Notes: generated from the letters alone by a model not told the origin. 64,000 nt of DNA from Tildeniella nuda ZEHNDER 1965/U140 (GCA_019358895.1 JAHHIG010000018.1:1-64000); one strand, 5' to 3'; counted from the stretch's first letter, positions 36,220-46,336 are shown. Made by a program: numbers and translations.

Positions 36220-36891
36220 TTAGTTCAGTAGCCCCAGTTTTCGAGCCGCGATCGCAATCTGCATCCGTAAATCCTTGTCGGGTTCGTCGTAAATGCCCAA
36301 CGCATCCTGAAGTCTCACCCAGTAGTTTCGCACCGTGCGATCGCTCACCCGCATCCGATCGGCGATCGCTTTATCTGTCAGACCCTCCTGAAATTTCAGC
36401 GTGAGCACCTCTAACCACTTGCGGTCAAACTCAGAGCGGGAACGCAGTTCCGGTGGCAAGTAAATTGAGCCACGCAGCGCAAAATCCACCAGTCGTAGCA
36501 TCTCGCGGATGGGCAGCGACTTGTCCATCGCCGCAAAGCCACCTTCGTAGGCGTTAATCATTGGCTTCAGCTGCACCAGCGGCTTAATATTTGTACTCAG
36601 CACCATAATATTCGGTGCCAACTGACTCTCGATCAGCGTTTTGAGAAACTGAATGCCAACCTCAGCACTCGCGATCGCATAAGGCTTCTGAGGCACACTC
36701 AAGTCCAGCACTACTAACGTGGGATGATAATAGCCGATTTGCGTCTGAGCCGTTTGAATCTCTTGCGCCGTCAAAATTTCAGCAGTAGGATACGCTCGCT
36801 TTAAGGCAGGTACTGTACCTTCCAGAATCGCCTCGTGGTCATCAACCACCAAAAAAGTTTGAGTCGTGGCATCGGACGAACTTCGGCTCAT
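36220..36891 (-). CDS. Response regulator with LuxR-type output, partner of the CHASE2 kinase
   Basis: This is a 223-residue protein. The receiver begins FLVVDDHEAILEG, with phospho-acceptor D63 in LVVLDLSVPQ and the conserved Lys in AAMDKSLPIREM. The output helix-turn-helix is at about 155-205 (FQEGLTDKAIADRMRVSDRT). It precedes the kinase gene by 147 bp on the same strand, so the pair forms a two-component operon. If the kinase is truly broken this regulator may be unphosphorylated or driven by another kinase. Targets are unknown. Confidence 0.9.
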   Translation of the reverse strand: MSRSSSDATTQTFLVVDDHEAILEGTVPALKRAYPTAEILTAQEIQTAQTQIGYYHPTLVVLDLSVPQKPYAIASAEVGIQFLKTLIESQLAPNIMVLSTNIKPLVQLKPMINAYEGGFAAMDKSLPIREMLRLVDFALRGSIYLPPELRSRSEFDRKWLEVLTLKFQEGLTDKAIADRMRVSDRTVRNYWVRLQDALGIYDEPDKDLRMQIAIAARKLGLLN

Positions 36892-36978
36892 CGTTCACAC
36901 CTGCATGAATGAGATTGCTCCAAATTAATTGTAAGAAGGAAAAGTGGAGCTGACGCTAACGATGCACCAAAAAGTAAA

Positions 36979-37002
36979 AGTGGGCAGAAATTTCTGCCCA
37001 CT
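36979..37002 (-). terminator. Terminator of the pilin gene
   Basis: A perfect 24-bp palindrome (AGTGGGCAGAAATTTCTGCC-ACT type) is followed on the minus strand by TTTACTTTTTGG. It lies 61 bp past the pilin stop codon. Confidence 0.75.
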
Positions 37003-37063
37003 CTATTAATCGTTGAATCGCACTAGATGCAAGTGAAAGCCATTCGGCTCAGTTGCTCACGAG

Positions 37064-37606
37064 TTACTTACCAAGATCCTGGAAGTTGGTGCCATCACAA
37101 GCGGGACCGACGTTCGCGGTAAAAGCAACCCCAGCAGGACTACCCGCTGCGGGCTTGACGGATTGGCAAAGGACAGCCAGGGTTGTTGCTTCCCCAGCCG
37201 TGGTGCCTGTGGTAAAGCCAACACCAACACCACCCGTGTGCGCTCTTAGCGTGGTGGTGAATTTAGGATAGGACAGGTTGGTCACTGCGGAGCTGGTTTG
37301 ACCGTTGATGGCGTAGGTGTAGTTGGTTGTATCGGTCTTGATGCCAAGACCCAGGATGGATACATCGCTAGAGAAGGTGTTCTTCTCCAGGTAGTAAGCC
37401 TGTTGTGAACGGTTCATAGAGCCGATGTACTGCTTGGATTCCGATTCCTTCGCTTTGTTTGCCTGGTTCAGGAAGGAAGGCAGCGCGATCGCAGACAAAA
37501 TACCGATGATGATGATAACAACCAGCAGTTCAATCAGGGTGAAGCCTTTTTCTTGCTTCTTGGCGATCAGGTGTTGCAGGAACTTAGCTTGGAAATCAGA
37601 TTTCAT
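37064..37606 (-). CDS. pilA: Type IV major pilin-like protein
   Basis: This is a 180-residue protein. A 21-residue basic leader ends at the prepilin peptidase site EKG|FTLIELLVVIIIIGILSA, with the conserved Glu at +5 (E26). The hydrophobic helix forms the pilus core. The C-terminal globular part has two cysteines (in AVLCQSV and GPACDG) that can form the D-region disulfide loop. Type IV pili drive motility and DNA uptake. AAGGAGACC-type sequence upstream gives a strong ribosome binding site, and a terminator follows, so it is probably a highly expressed single-gene unit. Confidence 0.93.
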   Translation of the reverse strand: MKSDFQAKFLQHLIAKKQEKGFTLIELLVVIIIIGILSAIALPSFLNQANKAKESESKQYIGSMNRSQQAYYLEKNTFSSDVSILGLGIKTDTTNYTYAINGQTSSAVTNLSYPKFTTTLRAHTGGVGVGFTTGTTAGEATTLAVLCQSVKPAAGSPAGVAFTANVGPACDGTNFQDLGK

Positions 37607-38283
37607 GAGAGGGTCTCCTTTTAGGTGCGGGGTCGTAGTTCTAACTCCTGAACCTAACGTACCCCTCCAACACCAACTTCATATCACCATCGACTATTTT
37701 TCTGAGAAAATGAGTTGAATGGCGGCTTTGCTCTGCTTTCCAAGCACGCTAGCAAGGGCTTTTAGTGAGACTTCTACAGCCACGTGCGCTCGTCCCCAAG
37801 CGATTTTCAGAAACGGAGCGCTCAAGAAACGATCGATCTCCTGTGGCGACGAATGGCGATCACCCCTAACGGCAGGAATTTTTGGCGTTGCTAAATCGAG
37901 GTATGAACCGCAAAATCCGCCCTCACCCTAACTCTCTCCCAAAGGTAGAGGAGACAGGACTTCTACCTCCCTTCTCCCTGGGGAGAAGGGCTGGGGATGA
38001 GGGTTAAATCATACTTGCCTTCAGCAACGCCGAATTTTTCTCATCTCTTATCTGAATGCTCCGAAAGGAACGCTCTATTAATCGGCAGGATTCGGTTCGC
38101 GGGTCAGCGCTGTGCATGATTGCAGCAACTTGGGCAAGATGGAAGGGAGCGTTTTGGCGAAAAGACCTGTAAAACGATTATGGACGTTGCTACATAAAGG
38201 TATAAATTGCCCTCATCCCAAACCCTTCTCCCCGGGGAGAAAGGCTTAAATTGCTGCTAACCTGATTGATTTGAGTGAGCGAA
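37607..38283. other. Intergenic region between pilA and the OGT-like gene
   Basis: This stretch of 677 bp holds the pilA promoter, the complete MITE at 37884-38031 and, at about 38210-38250, another fragment of the MITE body (CCCTCATCCCAAACCCTTCTCC). No gene can be supported. Confidence 0.6.
37884..38031 (+). mobile_element. Complete 148-bp MITE with 8-bp target duplication
   Basis: The ends are inverted repeats: GGCGTTGCTAAATC on the left and, read inward from the right, GGCGTTGCTGAAGG. Direct copies of GAATTTTT flank both sides (37876-37883 and 38032-38039), which is the mark of transposition. The body is related to 1-126. It has no coding capacity. An 8-bp duplication points to a parent transposase of a family that makes 8-bp staggered cuts. 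Confidence 0.85.
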
Positions 38284-41200
38284 ATGGACATTCAGCAGTT
38301 TATGGCACAGCTATCTCAGCTTGAGCAAGCTTGGCAAGCACCACTAGACTTGCTTGAACCGCAGCTTTATCAGTTACTGGAGCAAACGGGTGCGTTGACC
38401 AGTGCGCCAGTGCTACAGCTGCTCAATGCTGCTACTGGTGCCTTAGCACCAGGGGAAGTGTACTGCGAAGTAGGTTGCCAGCAAGGAGTCAACCTTATTG
38501 GTGCTTTGCGTCATCAGCCGCAGTGTATGGCTTATGCGGTTGAAGATACGGGCAACGCCAAGTTTGAAGCGGTGACTGATCGCCTGTTTGAGAATTTGAC
38601 TGCTTTCGGGCTAGAGGAACAGGTGCTTTTCTGTGGTCAATCCTGCGAAGAGTTTTTTGCTGAGTTAAAGGAAGCAGAGCTAAGCGATCGGATCGGTGTC
38701 TATGTTTACAGTGGCGAGACTGATTATCGATCGCAAATGCTGGGGCTAATGCTGGCACAGTCGTTTCTTGCCGATCAGTCACTCATACTCATCAGTCAAG
38801 GGGCGTTAGGCACTGTTCGACAAGCAACATGGGATTTTTTAGCCACCAATTTGCCAGCAAGACTGTTGCTTGATGCCTCAAGTGACACCGAAAGTCACCT
38901 GTTCAGGCAAGGTCTGTGTGCTCAAGGCTGGCTGATTTTAAGTTGGGATGCCAGCAATCCTCGTGCTCAGGATGAGTTTGACTGGCAGCAACATCGCGAT
39001 CGGGCTGTGATTGATGCCATTTACAATCTGCCTGTACACCCAAATTGGTCATACCTCGAAACCTTAGCTAAAGAAGCGGTACAACTGCATCTCGACGGTT
39101 GTTTAGCTGAAGCAGAACAGAAGTATCGAACACTTCTACAGTTTGAGCCTCAGAATGCTGAGATTTGGTTTCGTTTAGGTATGCTGTACCATTTGGCTGA
39201 AAACGACGAGGCAACGCTTGAAGTATTGCAGCAGTCGCTCACACTTCAACCAAATCACGCTTTAGCGCACCATGTCAGCGGTTTGGTGCTGGAACGAATG
39301 ATGCACACTGCGGAGGCGATCGCAGCCTATCAGCGGGCGCACACGCTAGATGCAACCTACATTGACACGCTCCATCGCCTGGGCGATCTTTTGCTTCAGA
39401 CTGGTGAAAGCAGTCAGGCAGAAGCGTTGTTTCAGCAGGCGATCGTCATTAAACCTAACGAATTTGGTGGGCATCTCCGTTTGGGCGATGCGCTCATGGC
39501 ACAGCAAAAGGCTGAACCCGCGATCGCCGCTTATCGTCAAGCGCTGTTGCACAAACAGCTTGATCCTGACATCCTACGGAAATTAGGTGAGGCGTATACT
39601 GCTGCTGGAGATCTGGCTAGTGCCCATAGCTTCTTTGCCCATTCGTTAAAGCGTGCTGGTAATCATGAAGCCGCGATCGAGGAATTTCGCGCTGCCTTTG
39701 CACTTACCGTGGGAACGCTGAGCGACTATTTCGCACTGAGCGAATGCTATCAGCTCTGTGGACAAATTGACGCGGCGATCGACTGCATCCGTAGTGCAGC
39801 AAACCTGGAACCAGACGATCCCCTCTTGAGGATTTTTCCACAAACAATCCTACCGCTGCTCTATCAAAACGTGGATGAGCTTGCCAGCTATTATCAGCGG
39901 TTTGAACAGGGTCTTAAAACTCTGCAACATCAGGTCGAGTTGACGGAGGTTCAACACGAGACCGTTAGCTTTACCAGCATTCTCATGCTCGGCACGTTTT
40001 ATCTGGCATATCAAGCAGTGAACGTTCGAGCATTGCAGTCAATTGATGGGCAATTATTACAGCGTGTCATGCGTGAGAGCTATCCAGATTGGTTAACGCC
40101 CCTAGCCATGCCGCCAATCCCGGCGACGGGCAAAATCCGAATCGGCTATCTTGCTGATTCAATGGGTGCAAACAGTATGTCGCGCTGGGCAGTGGGCTGG
40201 TTGCAACATCACGATCGCAGTCAATTTGAAATTTACTGCTACAACACTGGCTCTGCTAGCGATAGTGGCACAGAGTCATTTCACGCTCTAAGCGATGTGT
40301 ACCGTTCTATTCCCAATGATTTATCAGCAGTGAGTCAGCAGATTCTTGACGACAAGCTACATGTTTTGGTGTTTTTGGCGATCGGCACCCACAAGCCAAC
40401 GGCAATGATTGCCTGTCTGCAATTAGCGCCCGTGCAGTGTAGCACCTGGGGGCATCCTGTCACCTCTGGCATACCCACGATCGACTATTACCTCTCTGGC
40501 GCGTTGATTGAGCCAGAAAACGCCCAGGAGCATTACACAGAAACGCTCATTCGGCTCCCCAATCTTGGGATTAGCTATCCGCAGCCAATTATTCCAGCAC
40601 CGACGAAAACGCGTGCGGACTTTGGGATCAGCGCAGAGGCTGTACTCTATATCTCCTGCCAGTTCATCACTAAATATCTGCCGCAGCACGACTGTTTGTT
40701 TGTGGCGATCGCGCAACGCGTGCCCCAGGCAAAATTCGTTTTTATTGTGCGGTCAACAGGGACACTCCGCTGTAGCCCAAGCTTAGAACGGCAATTCCGT
40801 CAGCGGCTCCAGCAAGCGTTTCTGGTTGTCGGGCTGAATAGCGATGATCATTGTGTATTTCTACCAGGGCAAAGCTGGCAAGACTACACCAGTTTACTGC
40901 TGGATGCAGAGGTGTTTTTAGATACGCCTGATTTTTCGGGTGGACACACTACGTTCGACGCGATCGCCTGCAATTTGCCGATCGTCAGTCATGTTGGCGA
41001 GTTTATGCGAGGTCGTCAGTCGTTCGGGATGCTCACGATGATGGGTATCACCGAAACGATCGCTCAGGATGAAGCGGAGTACGTTGAAATTGCGGTACGC
41101 CTTGGTTTGGAGCCAGAGTGGAGACGAGCGATCGCGCAGCAAATGAGCGATCAGCAGCACTATCTTTTCGACGACACCGCTTGCGTGAAGGGACTGGAAC

Positions 41201-41823
41201 AGTTTTATCAGCAAGTAGTACGAGAGCGCTTGGAGCAACAGACTCAAGCACTACCTCTGCCAATCACGTCAGTTCACTCGGATGAAGTCAAACGGCTGCT
41301 GCATGTAGGCTGTGGTCCGTACCGCCCTGATGCCTTGCCAGAACTATTCCGTACAGACGCATGGCGAGAAATTCGGCTTGATATTGATCCATTAGTGGAG
41401 CCAGACATCCTTGGCACGATTACCGATCTGAGCGCTGTTCCCAGCGCCTCGGTCGATGCGGTCTTTTCGTCTCACAACCTGGAGCATATTTACTACGACG
41501 AAGTGCCTATTGCGCTTGCTGAGATGTATCGCGTTTTAAAGCCGGGTGGCTTGGTTCTGATCAGTGTGCCTGATATTCAAAGTGCCGCAGAACAGATTGC
41601 TCAAGGCAACTTGGAGGGCACGCTTTACCATTCTCCAGGCGGACCGATCGCCGCGATCGACCTCGTATATGGTTACCGACCAACCCACGCGTTTGGGATT
41701 CACCACTTACATCGCACTGCCTTCACCGCTGAAACACTCAGTCAAAAGCTCCAGCAAGCAGGGTTTTCCGAGATTGTCAGTCATCGAGAGAACTTCAACC
41801 TTGCTGTCAGAGGCTATAAGTAG
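38284..41823 (+). CDS. Methyltransferase-TPR-OGT/SPINDLY-methyltransferase fusion
   Basis: This is a protein of about 1180 residues; ATG 38284 or GTG 38275 could be the start. The order is: N-terminal SAM-methyltransferase-like region (about 50-220, GEVYCEVGCQQGVNLIGAL); TPR array (about 260-510); GT41/O-GlcNAc-transferase-like catalytic region (about 615-980, IRIGYLADSMG, QCSTWGHPVTSGIPTIDYYL and DTPDFSGGHTTFDAIACNLP); C-terminal class I methyltransferase (about 1000-1180, LLHVGCGPYRPDALP, FSSHNLEHIYYDEVPIALAE, VLKPGGLVLISVPD). Such proteins modify proteins or glycans with a sugar that may then be methylated. The substrate is unknown. Cytoplasmic, single gene. Confidence 0.87.
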   Translation: MDIQQFMAQLSQLEQAWQAPLDLLEPQLYQLLEQTGALTSAPVLQLLNAATGALAPGEVYCEVGCQQGVNLIGALRHQPQCMAYAVEDTGNAKFEAVTDRLFENLTAFGLEEQVLFCGQSCEEFFAELKEAELSDRIGVYVYSGETDYRSQMLGLMLAQSFLADQSLILISQGALGTVRQATWDFLATNLPARLLLDASSDTESHLFRQGLCAQGWLILSWDASNPRAQDEFDWQQHRDRAVIDAIYNLPVHPNWSYLETLAKEAVQLHLDGCLAEAEQKYRTLLQFEPQNAEIWFRLGMLYHLAENDEATLEVLQQSLTLQPNHALAHHVSGLVLERMMHTAEAIAAYQRAHTLDATYIDTLHRLGDLLLQTGESSQAEALFQQAIVIKPNEFGGHLRLGDALMAQQKAEPAIAAYRQALLHKQLDPDILRKLGEAYTAAGDLASAHSFFAHSLKRAGNHEAAIEEFRAAFALTVGTLSDYFALSECYQLCGQIDAAIDCIRSAANLEPDDPLLRIFPQTILPLLYQNVDELASYYQRFEQGLKTLQHQVELTEVQHETVSFTSILMLGTFYLAYQAVNVRALQSIDGQLLQRVMRESYPDWLTPLAMPPIPATGKIRIGYLADSMGANSMSRWAVGWLQHHDRSQFEIYCYNTGSASDSGTESFHALSDVYRSIPNDLSAVSQQILDDKLHVLVFLAIGTHKPTAMIACLQLAPVQCSTWGHPVTSGIPTIDYYLSGALIEPENAQEHYTETLIRLPNLGISYPQPIIPAPTKTRADFGISAEAVLYISCQFITKYLPQHDCLFVAIAQRVPQAKFVFIVRSTGTLRCSPSLERQFRQRLQQAFLVVGLNSDDHCVFLPGQSWQDYTSLLLDAEVFLDTPDFSGGHTTFDAIACNLPIVSHVGEFMRGRQSFGMLTMMGITETIAQDEAEYVEIAVRLGLEPEWRRAIAQQMSDQQHYLFDDTACVKGLEQFYQQVVRERLEQQTQALPLPITSVHSDEVKRLLHVGCGPYRPDALPELFRTDAWREIRLDIDPLVEPDILGTITDLSAVPSASVDAVFSSHNLEHIYYDEVPIALAEMYRVLKPGGLVLISVPDIQSAAEQIAQGNLEGTLYHSPGGPIAAIDLVYGYRPTHAFGIHHLHRTAFTAETLSQKLQQAGFSEIVSHRENFNLAVRGYK

Positions 41824-41927
41824 CCCTGCTCAGTCTCTCTGAAGACACCATTTAGGCGCAGTAGGGGTTTTCATCCCACTGCGATCGCGCTATACTATCC
41901 GTAGTCGTTATGAGTTTGTAAAGAGCA

Positions 41928-43295
41928 ATGACCACCCCAACGATCGAAAACGTAGTGATTATCGGCTCCGGTCCAGCCGGGTATACCGCCGCTATTTATG
42001 CTGCTCGTGCTAATCTCAAGCCGTTTATGTTTGAGGGTTATCAAGCGGGTGGCTTACCTGGTGGGCAACTCATGACAACCACCGAAGTAGAGAACTTTCC
42101 TGGCTTCCCAGAAGGCATTACCGGACCACAGTTGATGGATCGCATGAAAGCGCAGGCAATTCGCTGGGGCGCAGAGTTGGTGACTGAAGATGTCATCTCA
42201 GTCGATTTCAGCCAACGTCCCTTTGTGATCCGATCGGACGAACGAGAAGTCTTGGCGCATAGTGTCGTGATTGCTACAGGCGCAACGGCAAAGCGGCTGG
42301 GTCTACCGTGCGAAAGCCAGTTCTGGAGCCGTGGTATTTCCGCCTGTGCGATTTGTGATGGCGCAACACCGATTTTTCGATCGGCAGAACTGGCGGTTGT
42401 TGGTGGCGGCGACTCGGCAGCAGAAGAATCGATTTACCTGACCAAGTACGGCTCTCATGTACACATGCTGGTGCGAACCGAGAAAATGCGTGCCAGTAAG
42501 GCAATGCAGGATCGGGTTTTGAACAATCCGAAAATCACCCTGCACTGGAACACCGATATCATGGATGTGTTTGGTGAAGAAGACCACATGAAAGGGGTCA
42601 AAATCAAAGACACGAAAACGGGCGAGGAGAGCGAGCTGCACGTCAAAGGATTGTTCTACGCGATCGGGCATACTCCCAACACGTCCCTTTTCAAAGACCA
42701 GCTAGAGCTGGATGATGTGGGCTACATTGTCACCAAGCATGGGTCAGTGGAGACGAGCGTCGAGGGCGTTTTCACCGCTGGCGACGTGCAAGATCACGAA
42801 TTTCGTCAGGCAATTACAGCAGCAGGTACGGGCTGTATGTCCGCCATGCTGGCAGAACGGTGGCTTTCTGCCAATAATCTGATCCAAGAGTTTCACCAGA
42901 CTGACTCTGAAAAGCCAGTTGCAGAAGCCGTGGCGAAGAAAACCGAAGCGGAACAGGAAACTGAGTTCAGCGTTGAGCGGACTCGTCATGAAGGGGGCTA
43001 TGCGCTGCGTAAGCTTTACCACGACAGCGATCGCCTGATTGTGGTCAAATATGCGTCTCCTCAGTGCGGTCCATGCCACACGCTCAAGCCCATTCTCAAT
43101 AAAGTGGTGGATGAATTTGACGGCAAAATTCACTACATCGAAATTGACATTGAGCAAGACCCAGAAATTGCTGAAGCGGCTGGAGTGGTTGGCACACCGA
43201 CGATTCAGTTCTTTAAAGACAAAGATAAAGTGGCAGAAATGAAGGGTGTGAAGCCCAAGAGTCAGTATCGGGAGACGATCGCGTCTTACGTCTAG
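41928..43295 (+). CDS. trxB: NADPH thioredoxin reductase-thioredoxin fusion (NTRC)
   Basis: This is a 455-residue protein. The reductase part (about 1-315) has the FAD site [20 protein letters not shown], the redox pair CAIC (C140/C143) and the NADPH site [12 protein letters not shown] linker leads to a thioredoxin domain with CGPC (380-383) and the cis-Pro loop [10 protein letters not shown]. In cyanobacteria and chloroplasts NTRC uses NADPH to reduce 2-Cys peroxiredoxins and metabolic enzymes, mainly in low light or dark. Complete, with all redox cysteines. Monocistronic. Confidence 0.96.
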   Translation: MTTPTIENVVIIGSGPAGYTAAIYAARANLKPFMFEGYQAGGLPGGQLMTTTEVENFPGFPEGITGPQLMDRMKAQAIRWGAELVTEDVISVDFSQRPFVIRSDEREVLAHSVVIATGATAKRLGLPCESQFWSRGISACAICDGATPIFRSAELAVVGGGDSAAEESIYLTKYGSHVHMLVRTEKMRASKAMQDRVLNNPKITLHWNTDIMDVFGEEDHMKGVKIKDTKTGEESELHVKGLFYAIGHTPNTSLFKDQLELDDVGYIVTKHGSVETSVEGVFTAGDVQDHEFRQAITAAGTGCMSAMLAERWLSANNLIQEFHQTDSEKPVAEAVAKKTEAEQETEFSVERTRHEGGYALRKLYHDSDRLIVVKYASPQCGPCHTLKPILNKVVDEFDGKIHYIEIDIEQDPEIAEAAGVVGTPTIQFFKDKDKVAEMKGVKPKSQYRETIASYV

Positions 43296-43362
43296 CGAGA
43301 GGCTAATGCGTTGGACTGGTGCCTGTAGAAGCCTGAAATGGAGCGTCTCTACAGGCTCAGCT

Positions 43363-44319
43363 CTAGGTCACTGGACGGTAATAGCGAGTACAGGTTAGCG
43401 CTAGCGCGACTTGCTGGGCAGAGAGGTGTAGCAGCACCAGTTCATCTTCCCGCAACGTTGATGGTTGACACCATTGCAACGACAGCACAGCAAGGGCTTC
43501 CTGCCGATAGGTCACTGGGATCAGCAAATGTGCCTGTATGCCAGAGGTTACGTAATGTTCGATCGCTGCAAGGTCAGGATCAGAGGGGATGTTGACCGCA
43601 GCCTGCGTTTTTTGGGTGGCGATCGCTGCTTGCACCAGAGGATCGTGCTCAAGCCAATTCTCCAGCGCATCATTCGCGCTGTATTTGCCTTGAGTTGCTA
43701 CGAGCTGCTTACCTTCAACCAGCTGGAGAATGCAACCATCTGCCTGAAAGCTTTTGCCAAACGCAGCCGCGATCGGCAGCAGGCTTTCCTCTAGACTGGC
43801 TGACTCCTGAGCAGTGCGAACGATCGCAGATAGTAAAGCCGTTTGCGATTGCGATCGGCGCAATTCTTCTGTTCGCTGCTTCAGCAGGTCGTAAGTTTCG
43901 GCAGCACGTTGCACAACCGCTTTCAATTCGTTTGGATCCCACGGCTTCGTGATGTACTTGTAAACCTGTCCAGAGTTGATCGCCTCTACCAGATCCTCAA
44001 CATCCGTAAAGCCAGTGAGAATGATCCGCATTGTGTCTGGAAACTGCGGTACTGTGCGGCTGAGAAACTCAGTCCCTTTCATCTCTGGCATCCGTTGGTC
44101 TGAGATGATGACGGCAACCTCGCCTTCAGATTCCAACAGCTCCAATGCACGTACACCGCTTTCTGCTTTTAGCACCTGAAAATCGCGGCGAAAGGTACGA
44201 TACAGCAAATCAAGATTGTCAGGCTCGTCATCGACAACTAGCATTTTTGCCTTCTTCGTTCGTTCCAGGCTCGTTAACTGGCGACTCATGGCATCAAGGT
44301 CAGAGATTGCGTAGTCCAT
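43363..44319 (-). CDS. Receiver-GAF regulatory protein
   Basis: This is a 318-residue protein. The receiver domain (about 24-140) has MLVVDDEPDNLDLLYRTFR, phospho-acceptor D74 (VIISDQRMPEMKG) and K in YKYITKPWDPNEL, the RpfG-like subtype. A short coiled coil (about 140-165) leads to a GAF domain (about 170-312). There is no HD-GYP, GGDEF or kinase domain, so the output is likely protein-protein. It converges on NTRC, with 67 bp between stops. The signal sensed is unknown. Confidence 0.9.
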   Translation of the reverse strand: MDYAISDLDAMSRQLTSLERTKKAKMLVVDDEPDNLDLLYRTFRRDFQVLKAESGVRALELLESEGEVAVIISDQRMPEMKGTEFLSRTVPQFPDTMRIILTGFTDVEDLVEAINSGQVYKYITKPWDPNELKAVVQRAAETYDLLKQRTEELRRSQSQTALLSAIVRTAQESASLEESLLPIAAAFGKSFQADGCILQLVEGKQLVATQGKYSANDALENWLEHDPLVQAAIATQKTQAAVNIPSDPDLAAIEHYVTSGIQAHLLIPVTYRQEALAVLSLQWCQPSTLREDELVLLHLSAQQVALALTCTRYYRPVT

Positions 44320-44620
44320 AGTGGTAAGAAACTCTTTAGGTCACGTCAGCAGGGAAGCATTCCCAAGGCACTGCATTCACAATGACGGGATAAAAACATG
44401 AGAGCGGATGGGATTGTAGCAACATCGTCACTACAGACCTGATTTCAGTCAAGAGCGCATCGAACGGTCACAATGATGACTCCAATCTGAGATTGAAGCG
44501 AATCGGCTAGAAGATAAGCTATGGATACCACTAGCGAACGGTTCAGATCTAGTTTTGCCAATCTCGTAGCATTTCTAACCTTATTGCAATTAAAAAAGCA
44601 TCTTACCCTTAGAAGCTTGT
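44320..44620. other. Intergenic region
   Basis: This stretch of 301 bp upstream of the receiver-GAF gene has no gene or repeat that I can support. Confidence 0.4.
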
Positions 44621-44965
44621 TTACAATGCGTCCCAAGCAACCGCTCTTGATTGAAGCGCAGATTTTGGGTCAGATGCAGGAACCTTAGTCACTACGCCAC
44701 TCATGTTCCCTCCACTGCTATCAGATTCCAAGACCCAAACAGCTACATCTGAAGGCAAAGCGCGAGACGAAGTGTGTGTCATGCCCGTGACATACCCGAT
44801 GTAGTTTCCCATTAAGAAATAAACCGCTACCATTGCCGCTGCGGAGAACGCAACCAGTGTGCCTGCTAGCATCAGCGAAAACTCGTTGCGATCGACTGCC
44901 TGCTGCATTAGATGAAGCGACCAGGCGACCAAGGCGATGACGATGGCAAGAATGAGTATCAGCAT
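44621..44965 (-). CDS. Small membrane protein of unknown function
   Basis: This is a 114-residue protein with two membrane helices (about 1-19, LILILAIVIALVAWSLHLM; and about 32-58), then a soluble tail with DVAVWVLESDSSGGN. I recognise no family. The topology suggests a hairpin in the membrane with the tail on one face. It is isolated, with hisF downstream beyond a MITE and the receiver-GAF gene also on this strand. Confidence 0.65.
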   Translation of the reverse strand: MLILILAIVIALVAWSLHLMQQAVDRNEFSLMLAGTLVAFSAAAMVAVYFLMGNYIGYVTGMTHTSSRALPSDVAVWVLESDSSGGNMSGVVTKVPASDPKSALQSRAVAWDAL

Positions 44966-45041
44966 ATCTAAAGTATTGTAACAGATACTCAGATTTCGTC
45001 ATCCCCTCAGCGCACTGTGGAACCCCCGGTTGACAGGTTTT

Positions 45042-45170
45042 ATACCATTTCCCTAAGCTGTCGCTACAGATGCAATCCTTGGCTGGCGGTCAGCGGTCAG
45101 CGGTCAGCGGTCAGCAGTCAGCGGTCAGCAGCAAGAACGAATCTGTAGCGCGATTTTGTAGAATTGGTAT
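45042..45170 (+). mobile_element. MITE-like element carrying an STRR array (copy 1)
   Basis: The element starts ATACCATTTCCC and ends GTAGAATTGGTAT, giving imperfect inverted ends. Inside are six heptamers of GCGGTCA type. It is nearly identical to 62406-62527, from which it differs by one heptamer and a few base changes. It lies upstream of the small membrane protein gene, between divergent transcription units. Confidence 0.75.
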
Positions 45171-45289
45171 TACGCCCTTGCAGCTCGAAGCCTTATTCGC
45201 GCAATGTGCCACCCGCAAACTCCCCTCATCCTCCTTGCAGGGGACAGCGATCGCTTTTGCCTCAATCCTAAATTAAGCAATACAGGGCT

Positions 45290-46060
45290 TCAAACCGGGC
45301 GGATAGGCACTTTTTGCTTTGCCAGATAAGCTTTGATCTGAGCGACTGTGAGGTGCCCATAATGCAGCAACGAGGCGAGGAGAGCGGCTTCTGCCTTGCC
45401 GTCTGTGAGTGCCGCATGAATGTGCTCACAGGTTCCGGCTCCGCCTGAGGCAATCACGGGAATTTCGACCTGTTCGGCGATCGTGCGCGTTAGTTCCAGG
45501 TCATAGCCTGCCTGAGTGCCGTCAGCATCCATGCTTGTAACCAGAAGCTCTCCAGCACCGCGCTGCTCAAGGTTTTTCGCCCACGCGATCGCGTCCAGTC
45601 CTGTATTTTCTCGTCCGCCACGCACGTATACATCCCAACCGGGATGGTCGGTATCTAGCCTGCGACGGGCATCGATCGCCACAACGATACACTGGTTGCC
45701 AAAGCGTTCACTGGCGCGATCAATCAGGTTGGGATCACGCACTGCTGCTGAGTTGATGCTCACTTTATCGGCACCAGCCCTTAACAATTGTTTAATAGTT
45801 TCTAAGTTTTGGATGCCGCCTCCAACCGTAAGGGGAATAAACACTTGCTCTGCCGTCCGATACACCACATCGAAAATGATGCCTCGGTCTTCGTGCGTTG
45901 CCGTGATGTCCAGAAACACCAGCTCATCGGCTCCTGCCTGGTTGTAAACTTGCGCCAACTCGACCGGATCACCTGCATCTCGCAAGTCAACAAAATTGAC
46001 TCCTTTCACAACTCGTCCTGCTTTCACATCCAAACAGGGTAAAATTCGCTTCGCCAGCAT
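45290..46060 (-). CDS. hisF: Imidazole glycerol phosphate synthase cyclase subunit
   Basis: This 256-residue TIM-barrel enzyme of histidine synthesis joins ammonia from HisH to PRFAR. The markers are complete: [20 protein letters not shown] with catalytic D11-equivalent, [25 protein letters not shown], and [11 protein letters not shown], then [20 protein letters not shown] with the second catalytic Asp and [14 protein letters not shown]. Length is normal. hisH is not nearby, as is usual in cyanobacteria where his genes are scattered. Confidence 0.97.
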   Translation of the reverse strand: MLAKRILPCLDVKAGRVVKGVNFVDLRDAGDPVELAQVYNQAGADELVFLDITATHEDRGIIFDVVYRTAEQVFIPLTVGGGIQNLETIKQLLRAGADKVSINSAAVRDPNLIDRASERFGNQCIVVAIDARRRLDTDHPGWDVYVRGGRENTGLDAIAWAKNLEQRGAGELLVTSMDADGTQAGYDLELTRTIAEQVEIPVIASGGAGTCEHIHAALTDGKAEAALLASLLHYGHLTVAQIKAYLAKQKVPIRPV

Positions 46061-46121
46061 GAGATTTTGGAGAGGTTGAACTCTTGGATTCTAAGGCTTT
46101 GGGGGAAGTGAGGGGAGAGGA

Positions 46122-46155
46122 GTGTAGCTTGCTTCCGCTTCGCGGTGGAGTGAGG
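46122..46155 (+). repeat. 34-bp dispersed repeat
   Basis: This is an exact inverted copy of 31035-31068. It lies in G-rich sequence between divergent hisF and petP, followed by CTGCTCCCTACTGCC-type pyrimidine heptamers at about 46210-46260. Confidence 0.8.
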
Positions 46156-46336
46156 GGTGGGGAGACAGAGGAAGAAACGTTGGGGAAGTCGTTTGAAGCG
46201 TCTTCATTCATTGCCGTACTCCCTCTGCTCCCTACTGCCTCCCATGCTCCCTCTGCTTCCCCTGCATCCTCTTTCCTCCCAATTCTCCCCCTGACGCTGA
46301 TACACTGATGCTTGGTTTTATAGTCTTGGAGTTGCG

